A DNA stretch of 64,000 nucleotides. Origin: Cupidesulfovibrio sp000226255 (GTDB lineage Bacteria; Desulfobacterota; Desulfovibrionia; Desulfovibrionales; Desulfovibrionaceae). The position numbers and the translations under genes are program-made. Of the stretch, positions 29,707-38,993 are shown in pieces; position 1 is the stretch's first letter, and each line of letters starts with the position of its first letter. The stretch lies in contig NZ_AP036014.1 in the NCBI RefSeq assembly GCF_003402415.2, forward strand, positions 2,418,001 through 2,482,000. Direction: 5' to 3'. The notes under the pieces were generated by a model, which searched no databases, was not told the DNA's origin, and saw only the letters and a program-made list of their open reading frames with translations.

Positions 29707-29744
29707 GGCGGCGTGGGGAAGTCGCAGGCCTTCCCCACGCCGCC
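29707..29744 (+). repeat. 15-bp perfect hairpin between dctP and dctQM
   Basis: GGCGGCGTGGGGAAG (29707-29721) pairs perfectly with 29730-29744 around an 8-base loop. There is no T-run, so it is a processing or stability element rather than a terminator. It may raise dctP mRNA over the permease mRNA. Confidence 0.75.
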
Positions 29745-29843
29745 CCATGCAGACACGCCCAGTCTCCTTGCCCGCGCCGGACGCCGCGACGGGCATCATC
29801 CGGCCGCCGGGTGCGGCATGCCAAGCAACAAGAGGCAACGACA

Positions 29844-31724
29844 ATGAACGAACTTTCCGCGGCCATCTCGGAGGCCCCCCCCGCGAGCCGGGCAGGCTTT
29901 CTGAAGAAACTGGATGAGAATTTCGAAAAGCCGTTCCTGTTCGCGGGAATGCTGGCGATCATCCTGATCATCTCGTTTCAGACCGCCTACCGCTACATCA
30001 TCACCCACATGTATTCGGGCTCCGGCGCGGCGGTATGGACCGAGGAACTGTCCCGCTTCATCTTCATCTGGATTTCGTACCTGGCCATTCCGCTGGCCAT
30101 CCGCGACCGCTCGAACATCCGCGTGGACATCGTGTACGACCGTCTGCCCCCCCGCCTGCAGAAGATGAGCTGGGTGGTGGTGGACGTCTGCTTCCTGGTG
30201 CTGACGGCGGTTGTTCTGTACATGGGCACCAACCACATCTCCATGATGCTGGAGTTCCCGCAGACCACTCCGGCCCTCCAGATTCCCTACGCCATCCCGT
30301 ACCTGATCCTGCCCGTGGGGTTCGGCCTGATGGCCGTGCGTCTGTTGCAGGACCTGTTCACCCAGGCCCAGGAAATCGGGCTGAAGGACACCCTGCTCTC
30401 GCTCGCATTCTGCGGCGCCATGGCCGCGCCGGTGCTGCTGGACACCGATTTCAGCGCACTCGCCCTGTTGTTCGGCTACTTCCTGCTGTTCCTGGTGGTG
30501 GGCGTGCCCATCGCCATCAGCCTCGGCCTGTCGGCGCTGGCCACCATCATCGGCGCGGGCACCCTGCCCATCGACTACGTGGCGCAGGTGGCATTCACCT
30601 CCATCGACAGCTTTCCCATCATGGCCATCCCGTTCTTCATCGCGGCAGGCGTGTTCATGGGCGCGGGCGGACTTTCGCGCCGCCTGCTGGCCCTGGCCGA
30701 TGAAATGGTCGGCGCGCTGCCCGGCGGCATGGCCCTGGCCACCATCGCCACCTGCATGTTCTTCGCGGCCATCAGCGGTTCCGGCCCGGCCACGGTGGCT
30801 GCCATTGGTTCGCTGACCATCCCGGCCATGGTGGAGCGCGGCTACGACAAGCTGTTCTCCGCCGCCGTGGTGGCCTGCGCCGGGGCCATCGGGGTCATGA
30901 TCCCCCCCAGCAACCCCTTCGTGGTCTACGGCATCTCCGCACAGGTCTCCATCGGCAAGCTGTTCCTGGGCGGCATCGTGCCCGGTCTGCTCACCGGCTT
31001 CGCGCTCATGGCGTACGCCTACTTCTACTCCAAGAAGCGCGGCTGGCACGGCGAGGCGCGCACCCGCAACCTGTCCACCTTCGCCCGCGCGGCCTGGGAG
31101 GCCAAGTGGGCCTTGATGGTGCCGGTCATCATCCTTGGCGGCATCTACGGCGGCCTCATGACCCCCACCGAGGCGGCCGCCGTGGCGGCGCTCTACGGGT
31201 TGATCGTTGGCCTGTTCGTGTACCGCGAGATCAAGCCCGCGAACCTGACGCAGTGCTTCATGGAGTCGTGCAGCACATCGGCCATCGTCATCATCCTGAT
31301 GTCCATGGCCACCATCTTCGGCAACATCATGACCATCGAGCAGGTGCCCACCCGCATTGCCGAGGCCATGCTGGGCCTGACCGAAAACAAGTTCCTCATC
31401 CTGCTGCTGATCAACCTGCTGCTGCTGTGGGTGGGCACCTTCATGGAGGCCCTTGCGGCCATCGTGATCCTTACGCCCATCCTGCTGCCCATCGTGGTCA
31501 AGGTGGGGGTTGATCCGCTGCACTTCGGCATCGTGATGGTGGTCAACCTAGCCCTCGGCTTCGTCACGCCGCCGGTGGGGGTGAACCTCTTCGTGGCCAG
31601 CGGCATCGCCCGGTGCAAGCTGGAACCGCTGGCGCGCGTGGCCTTCCCGCTGCTGCTGGTGATGATCGGCATCCTGCTTCTGATCACCTACGTTCCCGAC
31701 CTGCCCCTGGTCCTGACCAGGTAG
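29844..31724 (+). CDS. dctQM: TRAP transporter fused DctQM permease
   Basis: A 626-residue fusion of the small (DctQ) and large (DctM) TRAP membrane subunits. Residues 1-175 give four helices with the DctQ motif WTEELSRFIFIWISYL; the remainder has 12 or more helices with DctM motifs such as AISGSGPATVAAIGS and GVMIPPSNPFVVYG. It uses an ion gradient to import the substrate bound by DctP. The ATG at 29844 follows AGAGG. It is separated from dctP by a GC-rich hairpin. Confidence 0.95.
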   Translation: MNELSAAISEAPPASRAGFLKKLDENFEKPFLFAGMLAIILIISFQTAYRYIITHMYSGSGAAVWTEELSRFIFIWISYLAIPLAIRDRSNIRVDIVYDRLPPRLQKMSWVVVDVCFLVLTAVVLYMGTNHISMMLEFPQTTPALQIPYAIPYLILPVGFGLMAVRLLQDLFTQAQEIGLKDTLLSLAFCGAMAAPVLLDTDFSALALLFGYFLLFLVVGVPIAISLGLSALATIIGAGTLPIDYVAQVAFTSIDSFPIMAIPFFIAAGVFMGAGGLSRRLLALADEMVGALPGGMALATIATCMFFAAISGSGPATVAAIGSLTIPAMVERGYDKLFSAAVVACAGAIGVMIPPSNPFVVYGISAQVSIGKLFLGGIVPGLLTGFALMAYAYFYSKKRGWHGEARTRNLSTFARAAWEAKWALMVPVIILGGIYGGLMTPTEAAAVAALYGLIVGLFVYREIKPANLTQCFMESCSTSAIVIILMSMATIFGNIMTIEQVPTRIAEAMLGLTENKFLILLLINLLLLWVGTFMEALAAIVILTPILLPIVVKVGVDPLHFGIVMVVNLALGFVTPPVGVNLFVASGIARCKLEPLARVAFPLLLVMIGILLLITYVPDLPLVLTR

Positions 31725-31754
31725 CGGGCCGGAAACGAGAATGCCCGGCACGGA

Positions 31755-31779
31755 CCGCCCCGATGCGACCTCGGGGCGG
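31755..31779 (+). repeat. Hairpin between dctQM and islA
   Basis: CCGCCCCGA (31755-31763) pairs with TCGGGGCGG (31771-31779), followed by a second smaller hairpin GGCCCG/CGGGCC. No T-run follows; it lies 70 bp before islA. Confidence 0.65.
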
Positions 31780-31848
31780 CCCGCCACCGGGCCGACCAGA
31801 CCATTGAGAACCTCAGCGAACCAACAGTCCAGTCAAAGGAGAATCATC

Positions 31849-34344
31849 ATGCGCAATCCCGAATGCTGCGAGGTCATGACCCCGCACGAGCAGCGCTTGT
31901 TCGACAAGATGGAAGGCAAGGAAGACCGCTTCCGCGCGGCCCACGGCCGGGTGTTCACCATTCTCGAATCGTTCGAAGGCCTGCGCCCGCGCATCGACGT
32001 CGAACGCGCCAAGTACTTCACCGAGTCCATGCGCGCCACCGAAGGGCAACCGCTGGTTCTGCGCTGGGCCAAGGCCATGAAGCACATCGCCGAAAACATC
32101 ACCGTGTACATCGACGACCACCAGTTGCTGGCGGGCCGCGCCGGCGCCCAGGGGCGCTACGGCATCCTGTACCCCGAACTGGACGGCGACTTCCTGGGGC
32201 TTGCCATCGAGGACCTGCCCAAGCGTACCGAATCGCCCTTCACCATAACCCCGGAAGACGCCCGGGTGGTGGTGGAAGAGATCGCCCCGTTCTGGAAGGG
32301 CAAGACCTACCACGAAAGCCTCAACCTGGCCCTGCCCGCCGACGTGCACAAGCTGACCTACGACGATCCCGAAGGGTTGCACTCGCGCTTCATCGTCAAC
32401 GAAACCTCGTCGTTCCGTTCTTCCATCCAGTGGGTACACGACTACGAAAAGGTACTCAAGAAGGGCTTCGGCGGCCTGAAGCAGGAAGCCCTGGAAAAGA
32501 TGGCCGCCCTTGACCCGCTGAGCCCCGCCGACAACTGCGAGAAGCGCCCCTTCCTGGAGGCCGTGACCATCGTGTGCGACGCCATGGTGGTCTGGGCCAA
32601 ACGCCATGCCGCCCTGGCCCGTGAAAAGGCCGCCGTTGAAGCCGACGCCACCCGCAAGGCCGAACTGCTGACCATGGCCGACATCTGCGAACGCGTGCCC
32701 GAGCATCCCGCCCGCACCTTCCGCGAGGCGGTACAGTCTCAGTGGTTCACCCAGATGTTCTCGCGTATCGAACAGAAGACCGGCACCATCGTCTCCAACG
32801 GGCGCATGGACCAGTACTTCTACCCGTTCTACCAGAAGGACCTGGCCGAAGGCCGCCTGACCGAAGATTCCGCCCTTGAACTCATCGAGTGCATGTGGGT
32901 GGGCATGGCCCAGTTCATCGACCTGTACATCTCGCCCACCGGCGGAGCCTTCAACGAAGGCTACGCCCACTGGGAGGCGGTGACCGTGGGCGGCCAGACC
33001 CCCGAAGGCAACGACGCCACCAACGACCTGACGTATCTGTTCCTTAAATCCAAGCGCGAATTCCCGCTGCACTACCCCGACCTTGCGGCGCGCATCCACT
33101 CGCGCGCGCCGGAACGCTACCTGTGGGAAGTGGCGGAAACCATCAAGGACGGCTCGGGCTTTCCCAAGCTGATCAACGATGAGGAAATCGTGCCGTTGTA
33201 TGTCTCCAAGGGGGCCACCTTCGAGGAAGCGTACGACTACGCCGTGTCGGGCTGCACCGAGGCGCGCATGCCCAACCGCGACACCTACACCTCGGGCGGG
33301 GCCTACATCAACTTCGCCGCCGCGCTGGAAATGGTGCTCTACAACGGCCGCATGAAAAAGTACGGCGAAGCCGACCTTGGCGAACACACCGGCGACCCGC
33401 GCGAATTCAAGACCTGGGACGACCTGTGGAACGCCTACGTGGCCCAGCACAGGCTGTTCCTGAAGACGGCCTTCATGCAGCAGCACATCATCAACAACCT
33501 GCGCGCCCGCCACTTCGCCCAGCCCATGGGCTCCACCCTGCACGACCTGTGCATGAAGCACTGCCTGGATCTGCACACCCCGCAGATTCCGGAAGGCATC
33601 AACCTCGGCTACTTCGAGTACATCGGCTATGGCACCGTGGTGGATTCGCTGGCGGCGCTGAAGAAGGTCGTCTTCGAAGACGGCGCGCTGACCATGGCCC
33701 AGGTCATCGAGGCCCTGGAATGCAACTTCGAAGGCAAGGAAGACGTGCGCCAGATCCTCAAGAATGCCCCCTGCTACGGCAACAACGACGACTACGCCGA
33801 CGCCATCGCCCGCGACATCGACCGCCTGTCCGTGGAATACGGGGCCCGCTACTCCAAAGACCTCGGCATGCACAACGACGTGCGCTACGTGCCGTTCACC
33901 TCGCACGTGCCGTTCGGCAAGGTGGTCAGCGCCACCCCCAACGGCCGCAAGGCGTGGTCCCCGCTGTCCGACGGCTCGTCCGCCTCGCACGGAGCCGACG
34001 TCAACGGCCCCACGGCGGTGCTGCTGTCCAACTTCAGTTCCAAGAACTACGGCTACCGTTCGCGCGCGGCGCGCATGCTGAACATCAAGTTCACGCCCAA
34101 GTGCCTGGAAGGAGAGGATGGCACCCAGAAGCTGGTCTCGTTCATCCGCACCTTCTGCGACCTCAAGCTGTGGCACGTGCAGTTCAACGTCATCAACCGC
34201 GAAACCCTTCTCGCCGCCCAGCGCGATCCCGAGAAGTACCGCAATCTCATCGTGCGCATCGCCGGGTACAGCGCCTACTTCGTGGACCTGTCGCCCGACC
34301 TGCAGAACGACCTGATCGCCCGTACCGAACACGGCACCATGTAG
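31849..34344 (+). CDS. islA: Isethionate sulfite-lyase, glycyl radical enzyme
   Basis: Cleaves the C-S bond of isethionate to acetaldehyde and sulfite. The 831 residues (family about 830) have the catalytic GCTE (Cys469, Glu471) and the radical loop RIAGYSAYF (Gly806). The sulfonate/substrate pocket residues I recall for Bilophila IslA (R189, Q193, W374, C468, E470, R678, F682, G805) all recur here shifted by one: R190, Q194, W375, C469, E471, R679, F683, G806. This separates it from pyruvate formate-lyase, choline TMA-lyase and glycerol dehydratase. AAAGGAG precedes the ATG. The sulfite would feed dissimilatory reduction. Confidence 0.93.
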   Translation: MRNPECCEVMTPHEQRLFDKMEGKEDRFRAAHGRVFTILESFEGLRPRIDVERAKYFTESMRATEGQPLVLRWAKAMKHIAENITVYIDDHQLLAGRAGAQGRYGILYPELDGDFLGLAIEDLPKRTESPFTITPEDARVVVEEIAPFWKGKTYHESLNLALPADVHKLTYDDPEGLHSRFIVNETSSFRSSIQWVHDYEKVLKKGFGGLKQEALEKMAALDPLSPADNCEKRPFLEAVTIVCDAMVVWAKRHAALAREKAAVEADATRKAELLTMADICERVPEHPARTFREAVQSQWFTQMFSRIEQKTGTIVSNGRMDQYFYPFYQKDLAEGRLTEDSALELIECMWVGMAQFIDLYISPTGGAFNEGYAHWEAVTVGGQTPEGNDATNDLTYLFLKSKREFPLHYPDLAARIHSRAPERYLWEVAETIKDGSGFPKLINDEEIVPLYVSKGATFEEAYDYAVSGCTEARMPNRDTYTSGGAYINFAAALEMVLYNGRMKKYGEADLGEHTGDPREFKTWDDLWNAYVAQHRLFLKTAFMQQHIINNLRARHFAQPMGSTLHDLCMKHCLDLHTPQIPEGINLGYFEYIGYGTVVDSLAALKKVVFEDGALTMAQVIEALECNFEGKEDVRQILKNAPCYGNNDDYADAIARDIDRLSVEYGARYSKDLGMHNDVRYVPFTSHVPFGKVVSATPNGRKAWSPLSDGSSASHGADVNGPTAVLLSNFSSKNYGYRSRAARMLNIKFTPKCLEGEDGTQKLVSFIRTFCDLKLWHVQFNVINRETLLAAQRDPEKYRNLIVRIAGYSAYFVDLSPDLQNDLIARTEHGTM

Positions 34345-34354
34345 TCCGAAGGTG

Positions 34355-34414
34355 GCGGCGAGCCGGGCTCGCCGCGCCGGGGCGCCCCTTCCCGGAGGCA
34401 CGGAGGGGCGCCCC
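34355..34414 (+). repeat. Two strong hairpins between islA and islB
   Basis: The first stem is GCGGCGAGC/GCTCGCCGC (34355-34375). The second pairs 34379-34392 with 34402-34414 (GGGGCGCCCC core). Neither has a T-run. They could attenuate or process the mRNA so that the activase is made in smaller amount than IslA. Confidence 0.7.
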
Positions 34415-34491
34415 ACAGGACACGCCGATTCATGCGGCATGCCACTTCGCAAAACGCAAACCCCGTACCACGGGTGCACCGGAACTCTCGC

Positions 34492-35415
34492 ATGACCCCC
34501 ACGGACGACACAAACGTCAGCGGCACCGTTTTCAACATCCAGAAATATTCCGTACACGACGGGCCGGGCATCCGTACCGTTGTCTTCCTGAAAGGATGTC
34601 CGTTGCGGTGTGACTGGTGCTCAAACCCGGAATCGCAGGCCACGCGCATTCAGCTTGCGTACAACACCGGCCGCTGTCTCGGGCTTTCGCAATGCGTACG
34701 CTGCGTGGAAATGTGCCTTTCCGGAGCCATATCGCGCGGCAAGGACGACCGCATCGTCATAGACCGAGCCCTGTGCGCGGAATGCACGCGCGACTGCACC
34801 TGCGTCTGTCCTTCCAATGCGTTGATCACCTACGGTGCACGGCGCACGGTGGCCGAGGTGCTGCGCACCGTGGAACAGGACAGCCTGTTCTACGCCCGTT
34901 CCGGCGGCGGCATGACCCTTTCCGGCGGCGAACCGCTGATGCAGGGCGACTTCGCCCTGGCCCTGCTGCGTGAAGCGCGCAAGCGCCGCATTGGCGCGGC
35001 AGTGGAAACCTGCGGCCACGTGCAGTGGGAAATCCTCGACGAGGCCTGCCGCCTGTCGCGGACCCTGCTGTTCGACATAAAACACGTGAACCAGGCCCGG
35101 CACGAGGCCGGAACCGGCGTGACAAACACGCTGATCCTGGAAAATTTCCGCCGGGTCATGGAGCACCACCCCAAGCTGCACGTGATGGTGCGCACCCCCG
35201 TCATACCGGGGTTCAACGATGACGATGAGGCCATTTCGGCCATTCTCGACGCCCTCGAGCCATACCCCCACGTGGACTACAGCCTGTTGCCCTACCACCG
35301 CCTGGGCACCCAGAAGTACCATTTCCTGGGGCGCGAAACCCCCATGGGCGAGGTGAAACTGGACGATGAACGCATGGCGTCCCTGTCGCGCCTGGTGGCC
35401 GCCCGCCGAGGGTAA
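34492..35415 (+). CDS. islB: Glycyl-radical enzyme activase (IslA-activating)
   Basis: A 307-residue radical SAM enzyme that installs the glycyl radical on IslA. The radical-SAM motif is CPLRCDWC (Cys36, Cys40, Cys43). Between it and the SAM-binding GGGMTLSGGEPL lies a ferredoxin-like insert with two further Cys groups (CLGLSQCVRCVEMC, CAECTRDCTCVC), typical of GRE activases other than PflA. The ATG at 34492 is preferred to 34432 because the protein then starts as related activases do, though the ribosome site is weak. Confidence 0.9.
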   Translation: MTPTDDTNVSGTVFNIQKYSVHDGPGIRTVVFLKGCPLRCDWCSNPESQATRIQLAYNTGRCLGLSQCVRCVEMCLSGAISRGKDDRIVIDRALCAECTRDCTCVCPSNALITYGARRTVAEVLRTVEQDSLFYARSGGGMTLSGGEPLMQGDFALALLREARKRRIGAAVETCGHVQWEILDEACRLSRTLLFDIKHVNQARHEAGTGVTNTLILENFRRVMEHHPKLHVMVRTPVIPGFNDDDEAISAILDALEPYPHVDYSLLPYHRLGTQKYHFLGRETPMGEVKLDDERMASLSRLVAARRG

Positions 35416-35426
35416 GGCCAAGCGAA

Positions 35427-35457
35427 GCGGCCTCGCCCTGGGGAGCGGCGGGGCCGC
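35427..35457 (+). repeat. Hairpin between islB and the regulator
   Basis: GCGGCCTCGCC (35427-35437) pairs with GGCGGGGCCGC (35447-35457), with one T-G pair. It is the fourth intercistronic hairpin of this operon without a T-run. Confidence 0.6.
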
Positions 35458-35573
35458 CTTGCGCGCCGCCCCTTACTGCCGTACGGTTAGCCCCTTCGCG
35501 GCACGACCTTTCGGGGGTCCAGCACCGCGAAGACCGCAAGACCCGCCCGAGGCCGGGCCGCAAGACCACACCA

Positions 35574-36977
35574 ATGGAAAAAATCTTAAAAAATTTCAGG
35601 AAGATCATCGATATCTTCAGCGACGGCATCTACATCTCGGACCGTGACGGCACCACCCTGCTGGTCAACCGGATGTACGAACAGCTGACCGGCCTGCGCC
35701 AGCAGGACCTGCGCGGGCGCAATGTCCACGCGCTGGTGGACGAGGGGGTCTTCGACCGCATCCTCAACCCCGAGATCGTGCGCTCGAAGCGGCCGTCCAC
35801 CTCGGTGCAGAACGTGCGCGGCGAGAAGAAGATCATCCTGCGCGGCTACCCCGTGCTGGACGAGGAGGGCGAGGTGTGCCTGGTGGTCACCTTCGCCCGC
35901 GACATCACCATGATCACCCAGTTCCGCGACCAGATCGCCCAACAGAAACAGCTCATCGACGAATTCCACGAGCGCCTGGAAAGCATGATCCAGACCAGCG
36001 CCTCGCCCGCGCAGCCCATCTTCCGCAGCGCGGCCATGCTCTCGCTGGTGGGCAGGCTGCAACGGGTGGCCGACACCGACGCCACGCTCCTGCTGCTGGG
36101 CGAAACCGGGGTGGGCAAGGATGTGCTGGCCCGCCTGGCGCACGAACACAGTCCCCGCAGCGAACGCATGTTCCTGAAGGTGGATTGCGGCAGCATCGCT
36201 CCCAATCTCATCGAGTCGGAACTGTTCGGGTACGTGCCGGGGGCGTTTTCCGGGGCCAACGCCAAGGGCAAGGCGGGCTATTTCGAAATGGCCGACGGCG
36301 GCACCGTGTTTCTGGACGAAATAGGCGAATTGCCGCTGTCCATGCAGACCAAGCTGCTGCGCGTGTTGCAGGACCAGGAGGTGACCCGCGTGGGCGCGGG
36401 CCAGCCCCGCAAGGTGGACGTGCGCATCATCGCCGCCACCAACCGCGACCTGGACGACGACGTGCGCACCGGCAAGTTCCGCAGCGACCTGTTCTACCGG
36501 CTCAGCGTGGCGGTGCTGCAGATTCCGCCGCTGCGCGAACGGCGCGAGGACATAGCGCCGCTGGCGCGCCACTTTCTGGAGCGCTACGCCGCCAAGTACC
36601 GGCGCTCCATGGAAATCGCCGAATCGGCGCTGGAAGCGCTGGAAAACTACCGCTGGCCCGGCAACGTGCGCGAGATGCAGAACTTCCTGCAGGGCATGGT
36701 GGTCACCGGCGATCGGCCCACCATTACCTGCGCCGACCTGCCCCCGCACATGGCCGAGGCCTGCCGCCCCGCCCACGCCTACACCATGCCCGGCATGCAG
36801 GAGCCACGCGCCCTGCGCGAGATCATGGACGAGATCGAGCGCGAGATTCTGGAGCGGGCCATCGCCCGGCACGGCTCGGTGAACAAGGTGGCCCACCTGT
36901 TCAAGGTCAGCCGTACCACCATCTTCCGGAAACTCCGCGAACAGAGCCCCGGCGACGGCAACGGGAGCGAAGGGTAG
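35574..36977 (+). CDS. Sigma-54-dependent activator with PAS sensor (isethionate operon)
   Basis: A 467-residue enhancer-binding protein. A PAS domain occupies about residues 1-115, an AAA+ domain 145-385, and a Fis-type helix-turn-helix ends the protein (GSVNKVAHLFKVSRTTIFRK). Walker A is GETGVGKD (176-183), the Walker B region is TVFLDEIGE, and the sigma-54 contact loop is GAFSGA (223-228) instead of GAFTGA. It lies 158 bp after islB on the same strand and is the obvious regulator of the sigma-54 promoter upstream of dctP; the PAS ligand is unknown. Confidence 0.92.
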   Translation: MEKILKNFRKIIDIFSDGIYISDRDGTTLLVNRMYEQLTGLRQQDLRGRNVHALVDEGVFDRILNPEIVRSKRPSTSVQNVRGEKKIILRGYPVLDEEGEVCLVVTFARDITMITQFRDQIAQQKQLIDEFHERLESMIQTSASPAQPIFRSAAMLSLVGRLQRVADTDATLLLLGETGVGKDVLARLAHEHSPRSERMFLKVDCGSIAPNLIESELFGYVPGAFSGANAKGKAGYFEMADGGTVFLDEIGELPLSMQTKLLRVLQDQEVTRVGAGQPRKVDVRIIAATNRDLDDDVRTGKFRSDLFYRLSVAVLQIPPLRERREDIAPLARHFLERYAAKYRRSMEIAESALEALENYRWPGNVREMQNFLQGMVVTGDRPTITCADLPPHMAEACRPAHAYTMPGMQEPRALREIMDEIEREILERAIARHGSVNKVAHLFKVSRTTIFRKLREQSPGDGNGSEG

Positions 36978-37008
36978 CGCCCCTCACAAGCCTCCCCCCT
37001 GCCCTCCG

Positions 37009-38670
37009 CTACTCGCAGACCGACATGTCGAGCAGGTGGTAGCTGTTCTTTCCCGCCTGCTTGGCCGCGTACATGGCCTTGTCCGCCTGATCCAGCAGGG
37101 CCTGGAGATCGGCCGGGGCATCGTCGTCCTCTCCGTCGCCGCCCAATGCGGAGGGCGCGGAGGACGCGGGGGACGTGGCGGGCGCATCCGCCCCTTCCTC
37201 TTCCGGCGCCGGGGGCATGCCCGGAGGCCCCAGCGATATGCCCACGCTGCACCCCACGCCAAACCCGATCTGCGAAACGCCGGACACCACGCGCGCGGCA
37301 ACGCCGCGCACCACATCGCACGCCGTTTCGGCGCGCAGGGCCAGACACAGAACGAATTCGTCCCCGCCCATGCGGCCCAGCACGTCCGAGGCCCGCACCA
37401 CGTCCTCCAGCACCCGCGCCGTGCGGCGCAGCACCTCGTCGCCCTCGGCGTGGCCGCAACGGTCATTGACCTCCTTGAACCCATCAAGATCGATGAACAG
37501 CACCGCCAGCCGCACCTCCGGATCATGGCGGCACGACGCCAGCAGGCGACGGGCGTGACGCAGGAACAGCGCACGCCCGGCAAGGCCGGTCAGGCCGTCG
37601 CGCAAGGCCACCTCCTCGCGCTCGCGAGCAGCGGCCAGTTCGTCCCCCACCTGGCGCAGTTCGCGCACCAACGTGGGGCGGCCCGCCTGCGGGCCACCCG
37701 GTTCTGGCAGCAGGCACGAGCGCGCCGCCAGATCCACCTCGGCGGCGAAGCGGCGGGACAGCAGCCACGCCCCGGCAAATCCGCAGATCACGCAAAACAC
37801 GCCGATGGCGACCAGGCGCAGCAGGTAGACGTGCATGGATGCGTACAGCGTGGTCACGGGCACGTGCACCACCACATGCCAACCCCAGTCTTTCACGGGG
37901 GCCACGGCGAAGCGCACCTTCACCCCTTCCTGGTTCACGGCCTCCACCACGCGGTTGGAATCACGGACGTCGAACAGCACGGAGGGCACAGGAAGGCCCA
38001 CGTATAATTCAGGACTCCGTGTTCGAGCCAAGACGACGCCGCTGGCGTCGAAAAGCGTGGAGGCCCACCCCTCGGGCAGGTGCTGCGCACCGAGCAGCCT
38101 GGTATATTCCTCCACCGGGGTAATCATGCGCAGCACGTAGCGCGGCGACCGTGAAATCCGCAACGGCACCCCAAGCGCCGTGACCGGCTGGTTGATGATG
38201 GTTCCGGTGAACAGGCCGGACACCGTGGGCCGGTCGTCACGGATGGTCCGCAGTACCGACTCCATATCCCCGGTGCGGGGCAGCGGCGTGCCGTAAGGCT
38301 CCAGCGTGTTGAACACCTGCTCACCCTCGCGATTCACAAGCGACAGGGCCTGCACATCCGGCAGCACGCTCTCCACGCCCTTGGCCTGGTCGTACAGCAG
38401 GTGCACATTCACGCGGAGCGTGTTCTGCGTTGCGACCAGAGCCTGAAGCATGGCCGACTTGAAGGACAGCTTGGCGTCAAGATCCGCGGCGGCCGCCAGC
38501 ACGTACCGACGCAGCTGTCCGTCGGCCTTCTCCATCTGCCCTCGGATGTGCTCAAGCACCGATACGACGGAAAAGACGGTCAGGGGCAATCCCGTCACCA
38601 GCGCCAGCAACAGCAGCCAGTCGCGCACGCCCAGGGCTGGCGCAAAGAGTTGATTGTTCGTCGTCCGCAT
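37009..38670 (-). CDS. Membrane diguanylate cyclase with periplasmic Cache-type sensor
   Basis: A 553-residue signalling protein. A first transmembrane helix (about 14-36), a periplasmic sensor of about 250 residues with the dCache-like pattern LVNREGEQVFNTL and YVLRMITPV, a second helix (about 293-315), a short linker and a GGDEF domain. The catalytic motif is RMGGDEF, with LFIDLDGFKEVND before it. Between the catalytic core and the last strand (DKAMYAAKQAGKNSY) there is an unusual insertion of about 45 Pro/Ala/Ser/Asp-rich residues. Start at 38670 is set by the first helix; the ribosome site is weak. Converges on the isethionate regulator. Confidence 0.9.
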   Translation of the reverse strand: MRTTNNQLFAPALGVRDWLLLLALVTGLPLTVFSVVSVLEHIRGQMEKADGQLRRYVLAAAADLDAKLSFKSAMLQALVATQNTLRVNVHLLYDQAKGVESVLPDVQALSLVNREGEQVFNTLEPYGTPLPRTGDMESVLRTIRDDRPTVSGLFTGTIINQPVTALGVPLRISRSPRYVLRMITPVEEYTRLLGAQHLPEGWASTLFDASGVVLARTRSPELYVGLPVPSVLFDVRDSNRVVEAVNQEGVKVRFAVAPVKDWGWHVVVHVPVTTLYASMHVYLLRLVAIGVFCVICGFAGAWLLSRRFAAEVDLAARSCLLPEPGGPQAGRPTLVRELRQVGDELAAAREREEVALRDGLTGLAGRALFLRHARRLLASCRHDPEVRLAVLFIDLDGFKEVNDRCGHAEGDEVLRRTARVLEDVVRASDVLGRMGGDEFVLCLALRAETACDVVRGVAARVVSGVSQIGFGVGCSVGISLGPPGMPPAPEEEGADAPATSPASSAPSALGGDGEDDDAPADLQALLDQADKAMYAAKQAGKNSYHLLDMSVCE

Positions 38671-38850
38671 GCTTACCCCGCGCCGTATGCTTGATGTTCC
38701 CCCGTCATCCTGTGCCCACCGCCGCTGGCGGACGTGTGAAGGTTGCCATGCAGGCACAGTATCGCAGCATGGGCAGGTCCGGACCATTACAATCTCTTGC
38801 GGGACGGACCGAAAAGACAGGAAGACCCGCGAGGTCTTCAGGGCGTAAAC
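38671..38850. other. Upstream region of the Cache-GGDEF gene
   Basis: Part of a 323-bp gap. A 19-base hairpin GAAGACC/GGTCTTC (38821-38839) without a T-run is visible. No promoter for the downstream minus-strand gene could be assigned with confidence. Confidence 0.4.
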
Positions 38851-38890
38851 AAAAGCGCGCCCCGGCGGCCGGAAACCGCCGGGGCGCGCT
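38851..38890 (-). terminator. Terminator of the small acidic protein gene
   Basis: A 15-bp perfect stem (38854-38868 with 38876-38890), GC-rich, followed on the minus strand by CTTTTGTTT. It lies about 100 bp beyond the stop at 38994. Confidence 0.85.
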
Positions 38891-38993
38891 ATCGCCCGAA
38901 TACACGAAAACTCATAACACCTCGAAACCCGGTGCGGCCCGAAACGCAGCCGGGCCGCCCCTGCGAAGGAACACCGGGAAGAAGCCCAGTGGA

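Noticed and set aside
31813..34557. 914-residue open frame antisense to islA
   Set aside because: It is fully explained by the codon bias of islA, whose identity is certain; no ribosome site or family motif.
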